Positions 55,170 through 63,936 of a DNA stretch of 64,000 nt are shown one piece after another; the stretch's first letter is position 1, and each line of letters opens with the position of its first letter. Origin of the DNA: Nocardioides panaciterrulae (GTDB taxonomy: Bacteria; Actinomycetota; Actinomycetes; Propionibacteriales; Nocardioidaceae); contig NZ_JACCBG010000001.1 in assembly GCF_013409645.1 (NCBI RefSeq), positions 2,788,001 to 2,852,000 of the forward strand. Direction: 5' to 3'. The notes under the pieces are model-generated. The model saw only the letters and a program-made list of their open reading frames with translations. It had not been told where the DNA came from and ran no database searches. The position numbers and the translations under genes were made by a program.

Positions 55170-55559
55170 TCAGGAGTTGCGGCTCGCCCGGATCGTCGGA
55201 CTGGTGTCGGCCCGGCAGCCGTCGATGTGGCGCACCTTGGCGTAGAACCGGCCGGGGGTGCCCGTGTTCCCGGTGGACCACTGCGCGGCTCCGCTCATGG
55301 TCAGCGATGCGGTGTCGCTGGCGAACCGCGTGTCGTCACCGCCGCCGCGGGCGCCCTTCTGCTTGAACACGATCACCTTGCGGCCGTCGACACACTTCCT
55401 GTGGGAGCTCTTCACGAGCCCGGACAGGTCCGTGCCCTGCGCCTTGATGGTCACCGTGGTGGCGGAGTCGCCGGCGGCCGCCGCCACCGAACCGCTCGTC
55501 GTCAACCCCGCTGCCACGCCGAGGGCGAGTGCCGGGACGGCCAGATGCTTGAGTCTCAT
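55170..55559 (-). CDS. Small secreted protein of unknown function
   Basis: A 129-residue protein with a signal peptide (RLKHLAVPALALGVAAGLTTSGSVAAAA). The mature part is beta-rich with two cysteines (HRKCVDGRK; HIDGCRADTSPTIRA) and resembles an Ig-like or calcium-binding module (CVDGRKVIVFKQKG). A GGAGG ribosome site precedes the ATG at 55557-55559. It is convergent with the GH3 gene and follows a large secreted Ig-like protein on the same strand. Confidence 0.75.
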   Translation of the reverse strand: MRLKHLAVPALALGVAAGLTTSGSVAAAAGDSATTVTIKAQGTDLSGLVKSSHRKCVDGRKVIVFKQKGARGGGDDTRFASDTASLTMSGAAQWSTGNTGTPGRFYAKVRHIDGCRADTSPTIRASRNS

Positions 55560-55670
55560 GACCCACCTCCATGGGTGTCGGCCCCCGTCCCTACGAGCGT
55601 GGGCACATCCGGTTGCGCAGGAACAGGGACCGATGGCCGTTGCGTCCGCGTCCGGGCCCGACCCGCCCGG

Positions 55671-57212
55671 TCACTCGATGCCGAACGTGAGCGGGTGGTC
55701 GTCGTCCGGACCCGGCTTGCGGACCGGGATGCCGTTGAGGTCGACCACGCCGAGGTTGCCGGTCGGGTTGAGCACGATCTCGTACGTCGAGCCGGCCGGG
55801 AGCGGTTCGTCCGGCGTCCACTTCGCGGTGCTCACCGGACCGGTCCGGCACGGCACCGCGGCGCTCGCGTCGTCGCGGCAGGCCCAGCTGCCGGCGACCG
55901 TGGCGGTCCCGCCGTACGCCCGGACGACGACGCTGGCGTCGTCGAGGCCGTGCACCGGCTCGTCGAAGGTCACCGCCACCGGCCCGTCGGGGCCGGTCCG
56001 GTGAACCGGCATGCCGGCTCGCGGCGGCCGCAGGTCCTGGTGCCGGATCCTCACCCGCGCCAGGAGCTCGTCGGCGAGGTTGCCGACGCGGTCCCGGGCG
56101 TCCAGGGACACCCACAGGCGGTGGCCCAGCAGCCGGAGGCACGGGCTGATCCGGACCCGGCCGCGCCAGATCCCTTCCTGCGGGGTGCCGCTGACGCGCG
56201 TCAGCCGGCCGGTGGCCCAGCCGATGCCGGCCTCGACCTCGGCGACACCGGACCTGGCGTCGAGGAGGTGCGCCGTGACGGTGACCGAGCCGGCGTGCCG
56301 CCGCACGTCGAGGCGGCGGGGACCGACCCGGTGGTGGCGCAGGACCGGCGCAGCGGCGTCGTTGCGGCCCGTCACCTCGAAGGCGGTGTCACCCAGCGCC
56401 CTGACCCAGCGGTACCGGTAGTCCCGCGTGTTGCCGGCCCGGTCGCGCAGGTAGATCTCCTTGACCTTCCACGTCCCGGTGACCCAGCGCGGAATCCTGA
56501 GGTCCCCGGCGAAGGTGCCGTCCCCCTCGTCGGCGAGGGTGCCCGCCACCTGGTGGTCGTTGGTGTGCTGGACGCGCACGCGGACCTCCTCGACGCCGCT
56601 GCCGCCTTCTCCGTCCGAGGTCTGGACGACGACGTGCGCGGTGCCCGGGTGCGAGGAGGCGTCGACGGTCCGGCTGACGCTCAGGCCGGTCACGCTGGGC
56701 GGGTCGGTCTCCGGCGGTGCCGCCGAGGTCACCGTGAGGCTGGTGTCGGGCGGCGGCGCGGCGTAGTTGCCGGCGTGGTCGAAGATGTACGCCGGGCCGA
56801 GCGTCCAGTCGCCGGTCCCGGCGTACTGCGGGACGGTGAACGTGCCGGACCAGGCATCGCCGTCCCCGTGCTCGAGCTCGAGCCGCGCTCCGAACGAATG
56901 GCCCGGCGCGAGCACCGAGACCGTGGCGTGGTGGACACCGCTCGCGGCGCCGGGGCCGCCCGCGTCGGGGATCTGCATCGTCAGCGTGACGTCCCGCGGC
57001 CCGTCGCTCACGTCGACGGCCGACGGCGAGAAGGTCACCGACTCGACCGTCGGCGGCGCGTTGTCGGGGATCACGCAGGGGTTGAGGTACGACGTGTCGG
57101 GTGCCGCGGCGGCGGCAGCCGACGCAGGGACGGACGCGCCGGCACCGAGCAGGGCACCCGCGGCCGCGACGGCCACCCAGGCCCTGACCGCGGTGGCCAT
57201 GGAGACGGGCAT
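55671..57212 (-). CDS. Large secreted protein with tandem Ig-like domains
   Basis: A 513-residue exported protein. The signal peptide (MATAVRAWVAVAAAGALLGAGASVPASA) is followed by three or four similar beta-sandwich modules, each ending in a segment like IYLRDRAGN or IFDHAGN and starting with DxxPPxVxxLxxS. A C-terminal Ig-like domain (VAVTFDEPVHG...YEIVLNPTGNL) closes the protein. No catalytic domain is visible, so it is probably a surface or adhesion protein. The ATG at 57210-57212 has a GGGGGAGG site upstream; a longer reading start is unsupported. Confidence 0.78.
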   Translation of the reverse strand: MPVSMATAVRAWVAVAAAGALLGAGASVPASAAAAAAPDTSYLNPCVIPDNAPPTVESVTFSPSAVDVSDGPRDVTLTMQIPDAGGPGAASGVHHATVSVLAPGHSFGARLELEHGDGDAWSGTFTVPQYAGTGDWTLGPAYIFDHAGNYAAPPPDTSLTVTSAAPPETDPPSVTGLSVSRTVDASSHPGTAHVVVQTSDGEGGSGVEEVRVRVQHTNDHQVAGTLADEGDGTFAGDLRIPRWVTGTWKVKEIYLRDRAGNTRDYRYRWVRALGDTAFEVTGRNDAAAPVLRHHRVGPRRLDVRRHAGSVTVTAHLLDARSGVAEVEAGIGWATGRLTRVSGTPQEGIWRGRVRISPCLRLLGHRLWVSLDARDRVGNLADELLARVRIRHQDLRPPRAGMPVHRTGPDGPVAVTFDEPVHGLDDASVVVRAYGGTATVAGSWACRDDASAAVPCRTGPVSTAKWTPDEPLPAGSTYEIVLNPTGNLGVVDLNGIPVRKPGPDDDHPLTFGIE

Positions 57213-57317
57213 TGGGTCCTCCCCCGAGGAGCGCGACTGGTGCGCCTCATCGTGGCACGACGCCGCCGCCTCCGCAGCCGTCTCTTCGGGGCGGCTCGCA
57301 GCGGTCGAGGCAGACAG

Positions 57318-57394
57318 CGGTGGCCGGCCCAGGGATACTGACCTCCGGGAAGGGCGGGAGCCGGCCGAGCTGTCTCGTGGCGAGCCGGCCACCG
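57318..57394. repeat. Long-spaced inverted repeat upstream of the isochorismatase gene
   Basis: CGGTGGCCGGC (57318-57328) and GCCGGCCACCG (57384-57394) are perfect 11-bp inverted arms 55 bp apart, with weaker AGACAGC/GCTGTCT complementarity between them. It lies in the 210-bp divergent promoter region. Confidence 0.6.
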
Positions 57395-57422
57395 ATGAAG
57401 CAGGCCGATCTGGAGGGATCCG

Positions 57423-58007
57423 ATGCAGCTGCCCGAGAACACCGCGCTGGTCGTGGTCGATGCCCAGGTCGGCTTCGACGATCCGTGGTGGGGGCCCCGC
57501 GACAACCCGGACTGCGACGCGAACATCGCCGCGCTGGCCGACGCCTTCGTCGGATCCGGCCGGCCGGTCGTCTACGTCCGGCACGAGTCGGAGAACCCGG
57601 ACAGTCCGCTCCACCCCGGACGGCCGGGCAACGCCCTCAAGCCGTACCTGGCCCGGCATCGGCCGGACCTGGTGGTCACCAAGTCGGTCAACTCCAGCTT
57701 CCACGGCGACCCCGACCTCGACGCGTGGCTGCGGGGGCGAGACGTCGGCACGATCGTGGTCGTGGGCATCACCACCAACCACTGCTGCGAGACCACGGCG
57801 CGGGTCGGCGGAAACCTCGGCTACGACGTGTGGTTCGCGCTCGACGCGACCCACACCTTCGACCGCACCGGCCCGGACGGCACGACGATGACCGCCGAGG
57901 AGCTCGCCCGGGCCACGGCAACGAACCTGCACGGAGAGTTCGCCACCGTCGTGACGAGCGCCCAGGTCGTCCGTGCCCTCGGGGGCGCCGCGATAGGCCG
58001 GCTCTGA
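57423..58007 (+). CDS. Isochorismatase-like cysteine hydrolase
   Basis: A 194-residue hydrolase. The catalytic triad is Asp13 (LVVVDAQVGF), Lys87 (VVTKSVNSSF) and Cys121 (GITTNHCCETTAR). Such enzymes cleave isochorismate, nicotinamide or other amides; the substrate cannot be told. A GGAGGGA site precedes the ATG at 57423. It is convergent with mraY. Confidence 0.88.
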   Translation: MQLPENTALVVVDAQVGFDDPWWGPRDNPDCDANIAALADAFVGSGRPVVYVRHESENPDSPLHPGRPGNALKPYLARHRPDLVVTKSVNSSFHGDPDLDAWLRGRDVGTIVVVGITTNHCCETTARVGGNLGYDVWFALDATHTFDRTGPDGTTMTAEELARATATNLHGEFATVVTSAQVVRALGGAAIGRL

Positions 58008-58046
58008 GACCCAGCGAGGTCCACGCGCGCCCGGGCGGCCGACGAT

Positions 58047-59162
58047 TCAGGCGAGGCTTCCCAGCCAGTCGCCGTAGAAGATCCCGAGCCCAGCCGCGAC
58101 GCAGACCCCGGCGATGATCCAGAAGCGGATCACCACCGTCACCTGCTCCCAGCCCGCCATCTCGAAGTGGTGGTGCAGCGGCGCGATGAGGAAGATCCTC
58201 TTCCCCACTCCGGTCGTACGACGGGTCAGCTTGAACCACGACACCTGGAGCATCACCGACCCGGTGACTGCGACGTACAAGCCGCCGAGGACGGCCAGGA
58301 GCAGCTCGGTCCGCGTCATCAGTGCCAGCCCGGCCATGGCTGCTCCCAGCGCGAGGGAGCCCGTGTCGCCCATGATGATCTTCGCCGGCGACGCGTTCCA
58401 CCACAGGAACCCGAAGCAGGCGCCGGTCAGCCCGGCGGCGACGGCGGCGAGGTCGAGCGGCGAGGCCACCTGGTAGCACAGTCCGCTGGTCGCACTGGAG
58501 GACCCGCACAGGTGGTTGTTCTGCCAGATGCCGATCATCGTGTACGCCGCGAAGACCATCACGGCGCTCCCGGTCAGCAGCCCGTCGAGACCATCGATCA
58601 GGTTGGTGGCGTTGCTGGTCCCGCTCACCATGAACCAGACGAGCGCCAGGACGATCATCCAGGGCAGTGCCGGTCCGACGTCACGAACGAGGGACAGCCG
58701 GTGAGAGACGACCGTGGCCGCGTCTCCGAGGGCAGGGTGCAGTGCCACGACTCCGAACACGAGACCGACAACGGTCTGTCCCATCAACTTGGCCTTGCTT
58801 CGCAGACCCAGGCTGCGCTGCATCCTGACCTTGATGAAGTCGTCGAGAAAGCCCACGCCGGCCATGCCCACCAGGAGGAACAGGACCAGCAGCGCGGATC
58901 GCGTGGGCGCCTCCCACATCAACAGCTTGGCGAAGCCGTAGCCGATCAGCACCGAGATCACGATGACGGTGCCGCCCATCGTGGGGGTGCCCCGCTTCAC
59001 GTGATGCGTCTGCGGGCCGTCCTCCCGGATCAGCTGCCCCAGCCCCCACGAGGCGAACTGCCGGATCGCCCAGCGAGTAGCGAACAACGACACCACGAGC
59101 GCGCACGTGCCGCTCATCAGAATGACCTTCAACCTCGTGCCGATCCTGTGAGGGCGCCCCAT
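58047..59162 (-). CDS. mraY: Phospho-N-acetylmuramoyl-pentapeptide transferase (MraY), solitary copy
   Basis: About 371 residues of a ten-helix membrane enzyme that makes lipid I from UDP-MurNAc-pentapeptide and undecaprenyl phosphate. The motifs DDGPQTHHVKRGTPTMGG-like (at the N-terminus), GFLDDFIK, NATNLIDGLDGLL and APLHHHFE are all present, so it should be active. The ATG at 59160-59162 is tentative; TTG at 59130-59132 gives a start closer to the family. No mur, ftsW or mraW gene is adjacent, so this is outside a division-wall cluster. The sequence begins a less GC-rich accessory stretch. Confidence 0.88.
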   Translation of the reverse strand: MGRPHRIGTRLKVILMSGTCALVVSLFATRWAIRQFASWGLGQLIREDGPQTHHVKRGTPTMGGTVIVISVLIGYGFAKLLMWEAPTRSALLVLFLLVGMAGVGFLDDFIKVRMQRSLGLRSKAKLMGQTVVGLVFGVVALHPALGDAATVVSHRLSLVRDVGPALPWMIVLALVWFMVSGTSNATNLIDGLDGLLTGSAVMVFAAYTMIGIWQNNHLCGSSSATSGLCYQVASPLDLAAVAAGLTGACFGFLWWNASPAKIIMGDTGSLALGAAMAGLALMTRTELLLAVLGGLYVAVTGSVMLQVSWFKLTRRTTGVGKRIFLIAPLHHHFEMAGWEQVTVVIRFWIIAGVCVAAGLGIFYGDWLGSLA

Positions 59163-59412
59163 CAAGACCGTCCGGTCTCGTCGGCTCGCCGTGGTCAGAA
59201 CTCGACACGACATCACATCAACAGGCGAGCATCAACGACCTCGGCGCGTGTCGACGCCCGGGTCACGGTTCGGACTCCTTGGATCACCGCCCGGCGTCCG
59301 CAGCGAGCGGCCCGACTTCGGATACCTTTGCCCCCTTCAGCGGCGATGAGTCTCGCGGTGGCGACCGGTCCGTATCCCGCAACGATCCATCGCGATCGAA
59401 TCGGGAGGAATC

Positions 59413-60081
59413 TTGAAGCTTCTGCTGACGTCCGGCGGCGTCACGAACACCAGCATCCGCGAGGCCCTGGTCGAGCTGCTGGGCAAGCCGATCTCCGATG
59501 CCGACGCCCTGTGCATCCCCACCGCGCAGTACGGGCACCCCTCGGTCGGACCGGGCGAGAGGGCCTGGCAGTTCATCAGCGGGAAGTCCGGCAATCCCAT
59601 GGTCGACCTGGGCTGGAAGTCGATGGGCGTGCTGGAGCTCACCGCGCTGCCCAGCATCGACGAGGAGCACTGGATCCCGCTGGTCCGGAAGACGGACGTC
59701 TTGCTGGTGGCGGGCGGAGACGTCCTCTACCTGTGCCACTGGATGCGGCAGTCCGGACTCGCCGACCTCCTTCCGTCGCTGACCGAGACGGTGTGGGTGG
59801 GACTGAGCGCCGGGAGCATGGTGATGACTCCCGAGGTCGGGGAGGACTTCATCCAGTGGAGGCCGGCGACGGGTGACGACAGCACGTTGGGCCTCGTCGA
59901 CTTCTCGATCTGCCCACACCTGGCTCCGGACGGCCTGCCGGGCAACTCCATGGCGGAGGCGGAGCAATGGGCGGCCAGCATCTCCGCCCCGGCGTACGCC
60001 ATCGACGACCAGACGGCCATCAAGGTGGTCGACGGCGCGGTCGAGGTCGTGTCGGAAGGGCACTGGAAGCGGTTGACCTGA
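59413..60081 (+). CDS. Peptidase E (S51 dipeptidase) family protein
   Basis: A 222-residue serine hydrolase with a glutamine-amidotransferase-like fold. The nucleophile is Ser132 in WVGLSAGSMVM, with the His near ICPHLAP. Family members cleave N-terminal Asp dipeptides or act on cyanophycin-like substrates. The start is TTG at 59413, fixed by GGAGGAATC immediately upstream. The 197-bp gap to mraY has an AT-rich palindrome-poor promoter region. Confidence 0.85.
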   Translation: MKLLLTSGGVTNTSIREALVELLGKPISDADALCIPTAQYGHPSVGPGERAWQFISGKSGNPMVDLGWKSMGVLELTALPSIDEEHWIPLVRKTDVLLVAGGDVLYLCHWMRQSGLADLLPSLTETVWVGLSAGSMVMTPEVGEDFIQWRPATGDDSTLGLVDFSICPHLAPDGLPGNSMAEAEQWAASISAPAYAIDDQTAIKVVDGAVEVVSEGHWKRLT

Positions 60082-60097
60082 CGGCCGCGGGCCCCCC

Positions 60098-60103
60098 TAG
60101 GCT
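60098..60103 (+). promoter_or_regulatory. -10 hexamer for the SDR gene (leaderless)
   Basis: TAGGCT, 7 nt before the ATG at 60111. Confidence 0.5.
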
Positions 60104-60110
60104 CGCGTGC

Positions 60111-60890
60111 ATGTCGCTACCTCTCGCGGGACGTACAGCGGTGGTCACAGGTGTCAGCCGGAGGCGGGGCATCGGTTTCGCGGTCGCATCTCGACTGGCG
60201 TCGATGGGTGCCTCCCTGGCAGTCCACCACCACCTTCGGCATGACTCGGACGAGTACGGCGCCTCCGAGGATCTCGCTGAGCTCCTTGCAGACCTTCGGG
60301 CCCGCCTCAGTGGGAACGCAAGCATCGTCGACGTGGCCGGCGACCTGGGCGACGCCGAGACAGCAGAGGGGTTGATCCACGCCGTGAACGGCATGCTCGG
60401 CCATGTCGACGTGCTCGTCTGCAACCACGCCCACGGCGGTGACGCGGTCGGGCTTGCGGACCTCACGGCGACGAGTCTCGACCGGCACTGGGCTGTCAAC
60501 ACGCGAGCGACGCTGTTGCTGACCAAGGCCTTCGCGGCCCAACACGACGGCCGCACCGGCGGCAGGGTGATCTGGATGACCTCAGGACAGGCTCTGGGGC
60601 CGATGAGCGACAACCTCGCCTATGCCGCGTCGAAGGCTGCGTTGGCAGGAGCCACGTGGTCCGTCGCGGACGACCTCGTCGGCAGGGGGATCATGCTGAA
60701 CACCATCAACCCCGGTCCCGTGAACACCGGATACCTCGATGGTGCTCCGCCGGCCGTGCTCGACCGGTTCCCGCAACACCGGCTCGGAGCACCACAGGAC
60801 CCTGCGCGCCTGATCGCCTGGCTCGTCAGCGACGAGGGCGAGTGGATGGTCGGACAGGTGCTCAACTCCGAGGGCGGATTCCGTCGCTGA
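60111..60890 (+). CDS. Short-chain dehydrogenase/reductase
   Basis: A 259-residue Rossmann-fold oxidoreductase. The cofactor site is VTGVSRRRGIGFAVA, the structural segment LVCNHAHGGD replaces the usual NNAG, and the catalytic Tyr-Lys pair is YAASKAAL. INPGPVNTGYLDG and LNSEGGFRR end the domain. The arginines after the TGxxxGIG motif suggest NADP. The substrate is unknown. The ATG at 60111 has TAGGCT 7 nt upstream. It lies 29 bp after the peptidase E gene on the same strand. Confidence 0.88.
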   Translation: MSLPLAGRTAVVTGVSRRRGIGFAVASRLASMGASLAVHHHLRHDSDEYGASEDLAELLADLRARLSGNASIVDVAGDLGDAETAEGLIHAVNGMLGHVDVLVCNHAHGGDAVGLADLTATSLDRHWAVNTRATLLLTKAFAAQHDGRTGGRVIWMTSGQALGPMSDNLAYAASKAALAGATWSVADDLVGRGIMLNTINPGPVNTGYLDGAPPAVLDRFPQHRLGAPQDPARLIAWLVSDEGEWMVGQVLNSEGGFRR

Positions 60891-61085
60891 CCACCCACGA
60901 CCGGACCTTAGGAACTGCCGCGCTGGGGGTCCCCGAACCGGACGGTCCAGGCACGGCCGGGTCACCCTCGCGACGCCCCGCGAAGTCGTCTGAGGACACC
61001 ACCACCCCAGCGACGCTGGCTGCAGGTCGCCTGCATCGCCACCGCACGGCGCGACCTGTTTCGCGACCGAGCCGCTTCAGCCTGT

Positions 61086-61658
61086 TCACTCGAATCGGGC
61101 GGCGATCTCTGTCAGGCGCTGGTTGTGCGACGGCCAGTCGATGGTGTCGGGAAGGTTGTTGTGGTTCGGCAGCAGGCCGACCGAGCCATCGAGCTGCTCG
61201 CGGAGGATGTCGGCGTGGCCCGCATGGCGCTGCAGGTCGGCTGTCGTGTGGACCAGGATCTCGTCGAGCGTGACCTTCGCGTCGCCCCAGTGGGCCACGT
61301 GCCCGAGCGCGTCCAGCGGCAGGGCGTCGATGGTCTCGTCGGCGAAGGCCTGGACTCGGCGGTAGAGGTCGACGATCCCGGCCGCGGTTTCTGCCTCGGT
61401 GGCGTGCCAACCGGCCAGCGGGTCGGGGTTGTTGGGAGAAACGAGCTCGCCTGGTGTCGGCCACTCGCGGCCGAAGGTAGGTCCGAAGTAGATCACTTCG
61501 GTGTTCAGGGCGTGCTTGACGAGACCCAGCAGGTTGGTGCCGGTCGGCGTGCGAGGCAGTCGCAGGTCCCGCTCGCAGAGGCCCTCCAGCTTCCAAAGCA
61601 GCACATCGCGAGCCCCTTGCAGGTAGTCCTTAAGCACTTCCTTGGGTGCGGTGACCAT
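61086..61658 (-). CDS. DinB family protein
   Basis: A 190-residue four-helix protein of the DinB/DUF664 type. The metal-binding histidines fall in LLGLVKHALNTEV and RHAGHADILREQLDG. DinB-fold proteins are thiol-dependent transferases or have unknown roles. The ATG or GTG is at 61656-61658. The flanking gaps 60891-61085 and 61659-61893 show no gene or strong structure. Confidence 0.83.
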   Translation of the reverse strand: MVTAPKEVLKDYLQGARDVLLWKLEGLCERDLRLPRTPTGTNLLGLVKHALNTEVIYFGPTFGREWPTPGELVSPNNPDPLAGWHATEAETAAGIVDLYRRVQAFADETIDALPLDALGHVAHWGDAKVTLDEILVHTTADLQRHAGHADILREQLDGSVGLLPNHNNLPDTIDWPSHNQRLTEIAARFE

Positions 61659-61893
61659 GCGCGCAGCCTGTCACAGCCGGGCGCACCCGGGTTTGGCCCG
61701 CAGGAAGCTCCAGGTGGTGCGTTGATCGCCGCCAAGCATCCCTGTCGTACGCCCGCTGATTCTCTCTGTTCCTCTCTCGTGGGTAGTGCGCGTCTTCGTC
61801 GCGACCAGACGGCCAGTCGTCGCGGAACTTCATCTGGGGGCGGCAGGGTGGTGCAGACCACCAGCTCGATAAACGGACGCAGTCCGTCGGGTC

Positions 61894-62565
61894 TCAATAA
61901 GACGCTCCCGCGGGATGCAGTCGGGCGGCGATCATCTCCACCCCGGGTCCAACCAGATGCGGCAGCGCGGCGCGGATCCGACCGGTCATGAGCAGAGCGA
62001 GGTCGCCCGCCGAACCACGGACCTGTGGGCCAGAGCCGGCCTCCCACACCAGCTCTGGCGTTGCGTCGCCCTGGCACTCCAAGCGCACCCCGGCCAGGCG
62101 CCGGCGAGCTCGGAAGGGCCAACCCATGGCCCAGATCCGCTGGAGGCTGAGGACCGCAGCAGCGTCCGGCACAGGTCTGGGCAGGGCGAGCGGTACGGCG
62201 ATGTCCTGGCCGTGCACAACGAGGTCGAGCAGGATGTTCTGGCTGACCACGAACACCGGCTTGGTCCTCAGCTCGGCGCTCGCCCGCAGCGATGACACCA
62301 GCTCCCCCGGGCTCCGTCGCGCGTAGGTGACAGCGACGTCTCGACCAGCGGTCCACAGGCGGCCACGCGCTCGCAAGAGCGCCTTCGTCATGGTCCAAGG
62401 GCGGGGCTCGCCGGCCGGCGTCATGACCAAGTGGGCGAGCACGTCGCGCACGGACCACTCCTCGCACAACGATCGGGTGGCCCATCGCTCCTCGGGCAGG
62501 CCCTCGAGCATCTGAGCCAGGCTCAGGCGCTCGTCACGGATCAGGTGCCATACCGGCTCATCCAT
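61894..62565 (-). CDS. TIGR03083/maleylpyruvate isomerase-like family protein
   Basis: A 223-residue protein. LSLAQMLEGLPEERWATRSLCEEWSVRDVLAHLV is the family N-terminus, and LLDLVVHGQDIAVPL carries the conserved metal-binding His. The function is not known. The ATG at 62563-62565 is chosen; GTG at 62577 is an alternative. The operator palindrome lies 13 bp upstream, so the divergent MarR protein probably controls this gene. Confidence 0.82.
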   Translation of the reverse strand: MDEPVWHLIRDERLSLAQMLEGLPEERWATRSLCEEWSVRDVLAHLVMTPAGEPRPWTMTKALLRARGRLWTAGRDVAVTYARRSPGELVSSLRASAELRTKPVFVVSQNILLDLVVHGQDIAVPLALPRPVPDAAAVLSLQRIWAMGWPFRARRRLAGVRLECQGDATPELVWEAGSGPQVRGSAGDLALLMTGRIRAALPHLVGPGVEMIAARLHPAGASY

Positions 62566-62578
62566 GATTACCACCACC

Positions 62579-62601
62579 AGTAGTCAAGTTCTTTGACTAC
62601 T
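62579..62601. promoter_or_regulatory. MarR operator palindrome
   Basis: A perfect 9-bp inverted repeat AGTAGTCAA-N5-TTGACTACT between two divergent genes. It contains TTGACT, a -35-like element. The 23-bp size and position are typical for a MarR dimer that represses both itself and its neighbour. Confidence 0.75.
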
Positions 62602-62638
62602 GTGCAACTGAGACGACCGATCCGGCAAGGGGGTTCTC

Positions 62639-63094
62639 GTGACGATCATCGAACCCGAGGAGACGCCGATCAGTGTGGGGGTGCTGCTGTTCATCCCCTA
62701 CCGGCACATGGAGCAGCGAATCCTGGTCGCGGTGACGACTGGGGGCTACGACATCTCACTGGCCCAGGCCCGGCTCTTCCAGCGTCTGGACCGCAACGGC
62801 TCGCGCCTCACCGATCTTGCGCGGGCCGCTCAGGTAAGCAAGCAGGCGGCCGGTTTCCTCATCGACGACCTCGAGGCCGGTGGTTACGTCGAACGCGTCC
62901 CGGACCCCACGGACCGGCGAGCCCGCCTGATCCGGATCACTCCTCGCGGCCGTGACGTGGTGGCGGTCGCGCTGGTCGAGCAGCGGCGCGTCGAGGCGGA
63001 GTGGGAGGCCCGACTCGGCTCGCAACGGATGACGGACCTGCGGCACATGCTCGAGGAGCTCAAGGAGATCACCGACGTGCAGTCCGGAGAGTGA
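62639..63094 (+). CDS. MarR family transcriptional regulator
   Basis: A 151-residue winged helix: SRLTDLARAAQVSKQAAGFLIDDLEAGGYVERVPDPTDRRARLIRITPRG. The GTG at 62639 is preceded by AAGGGGG. It diverges from the TIGR03083 gene across the operator palindrome, which predicts autoregulation. The following 279 bp, 63095-63373, hold nothing convincing. Confidence 0.9.
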   Translation: MTIIEPEETPISVGVLLFIPYRHMEQRILVAVTTGGYDISLAQARLFQRLDRNGSRLTDLARAAQVSKQAAGFLIDDLEAGGYVERVPDPTDRRARLIRITPRGRDVVAVALVEQRRVEAEWEARLGSQRMTDLRHMLEELKEITDVQSGE

Positions 63095-63361
63095 CTCTGT
63101 GCCCGCTCGAGATCGAGTCGTCACGCGTGGTGCGCAGTGTCATAAGGGCATCGACCACGCCCAGCCGCGACAAGAAACACGAGACGCTTCGGCGGTCGCG
63201 CAGATCGGTCTTAGGCAAGTCGTTGACCCCTTCCGAGCAAGTGCGTCACGCCGCCGCCAGGGTGCCACCGGGGCTGTCGTATGACATGCCTGGTCGGGCT
63301 GCGCCGGAGGGCAGGATGAGGAATCCGCACGGACGGCCGTGCGCTCGTGAGCTCGCGGACC

Positions 63362-63367
63362 TATGGT
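63362..63367 (+). promoter_or_regulatory. -10 hexamer for the VOC gene (leaderless)
   Basis: TATGGT, 6 nt before the GTG at 63374. Confidence 0.5.
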
Positions 63368-63373
63368 GACCCC

Positions 63374-63823
63374 GTGCTCGTGAACCGCTCGGCGCCGCGC
63401 GCCCGGGTGACCCCGGTGCTGACCGTGGCGGACGTCCGAGCTGCCGTCGCGTGGTACAGCGAGGTCTTCGGCTTCGTCGAACACGTCCGCGTCGGCGACG
63501 GGCACCGCTCACAGCTCGGGTTGCCGAACGGCCCTCCGGCCGAGCTCGTGCTCAGCGAGGTCCGGCCAGGTCGGCGCACACCAGAGCGCGGACGTTCTCA
63601 CCAGATCATGTTCAAGGTCGACGATGTTGCGCGCGTGGTCGACACTGCGGTCAGTCGCGGCGCGACCCTGGTCGATCCACCGCACGACTGGCAGTACGGC
63701 GAGCGACAGGCCACACTCGACGACCCGTTCGGCCACCAATGGGTCATCAACCAGACGCTGGCCGACGTGGCACCCGAGGAGTGGGGCGGGAGCACGATGA
63801 CGCCGCGGCCGCCGGACCGGTAG
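63374..63823 (+). CDS. VOC (glyoxalase/bleomycin-resistance) family protein
   Basis: A 149-residue protein with two beta-alpha-beta-beta-beta modules: VTPVLTVADVRAAVAWYSEVFGF at the start and HQIMFKVDDVARVVDTAVSRGATLVDPPHDWQYGERQATLDDPFGHQW at the end. Metal ligands are likely the His of the second module and the Glu or Gln of each. The substrate is unknown. The GTG at 63374 has TATGGT 6 nt upstream. Confidence 0.86.
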   Translation: MLVNRSAPRARVTPVLTVADVRAAVAWYSEVFGFVEHVRVGDGHRSQLGLPNGPPAELVLSEVRPGRRTPERGRSHQIMFKVDDVARVVDTAVSRGATLVDPPHDWQYGERQATLDDPFGHQWVINQTLADVAPEEWGGSTMTPRPPDR

Positions 63824-63936
63824 TCCCTCATCACCGAGACGGCCGGCTCCGGGAAGCGACGGTTGCCGGACCGGGTACTGCGTCCTACCCCCGCCAGTCG
63901 GCGCACCGTGCGGACTGGATCCGCTGGATTGGGCGG

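Noticed and set aside
58047..59162. Part of a division and cell-wall (dcw) gene cluster
   Set aside because: No mur, fts or mraW gene flanks mraY within 5 kb on either side.
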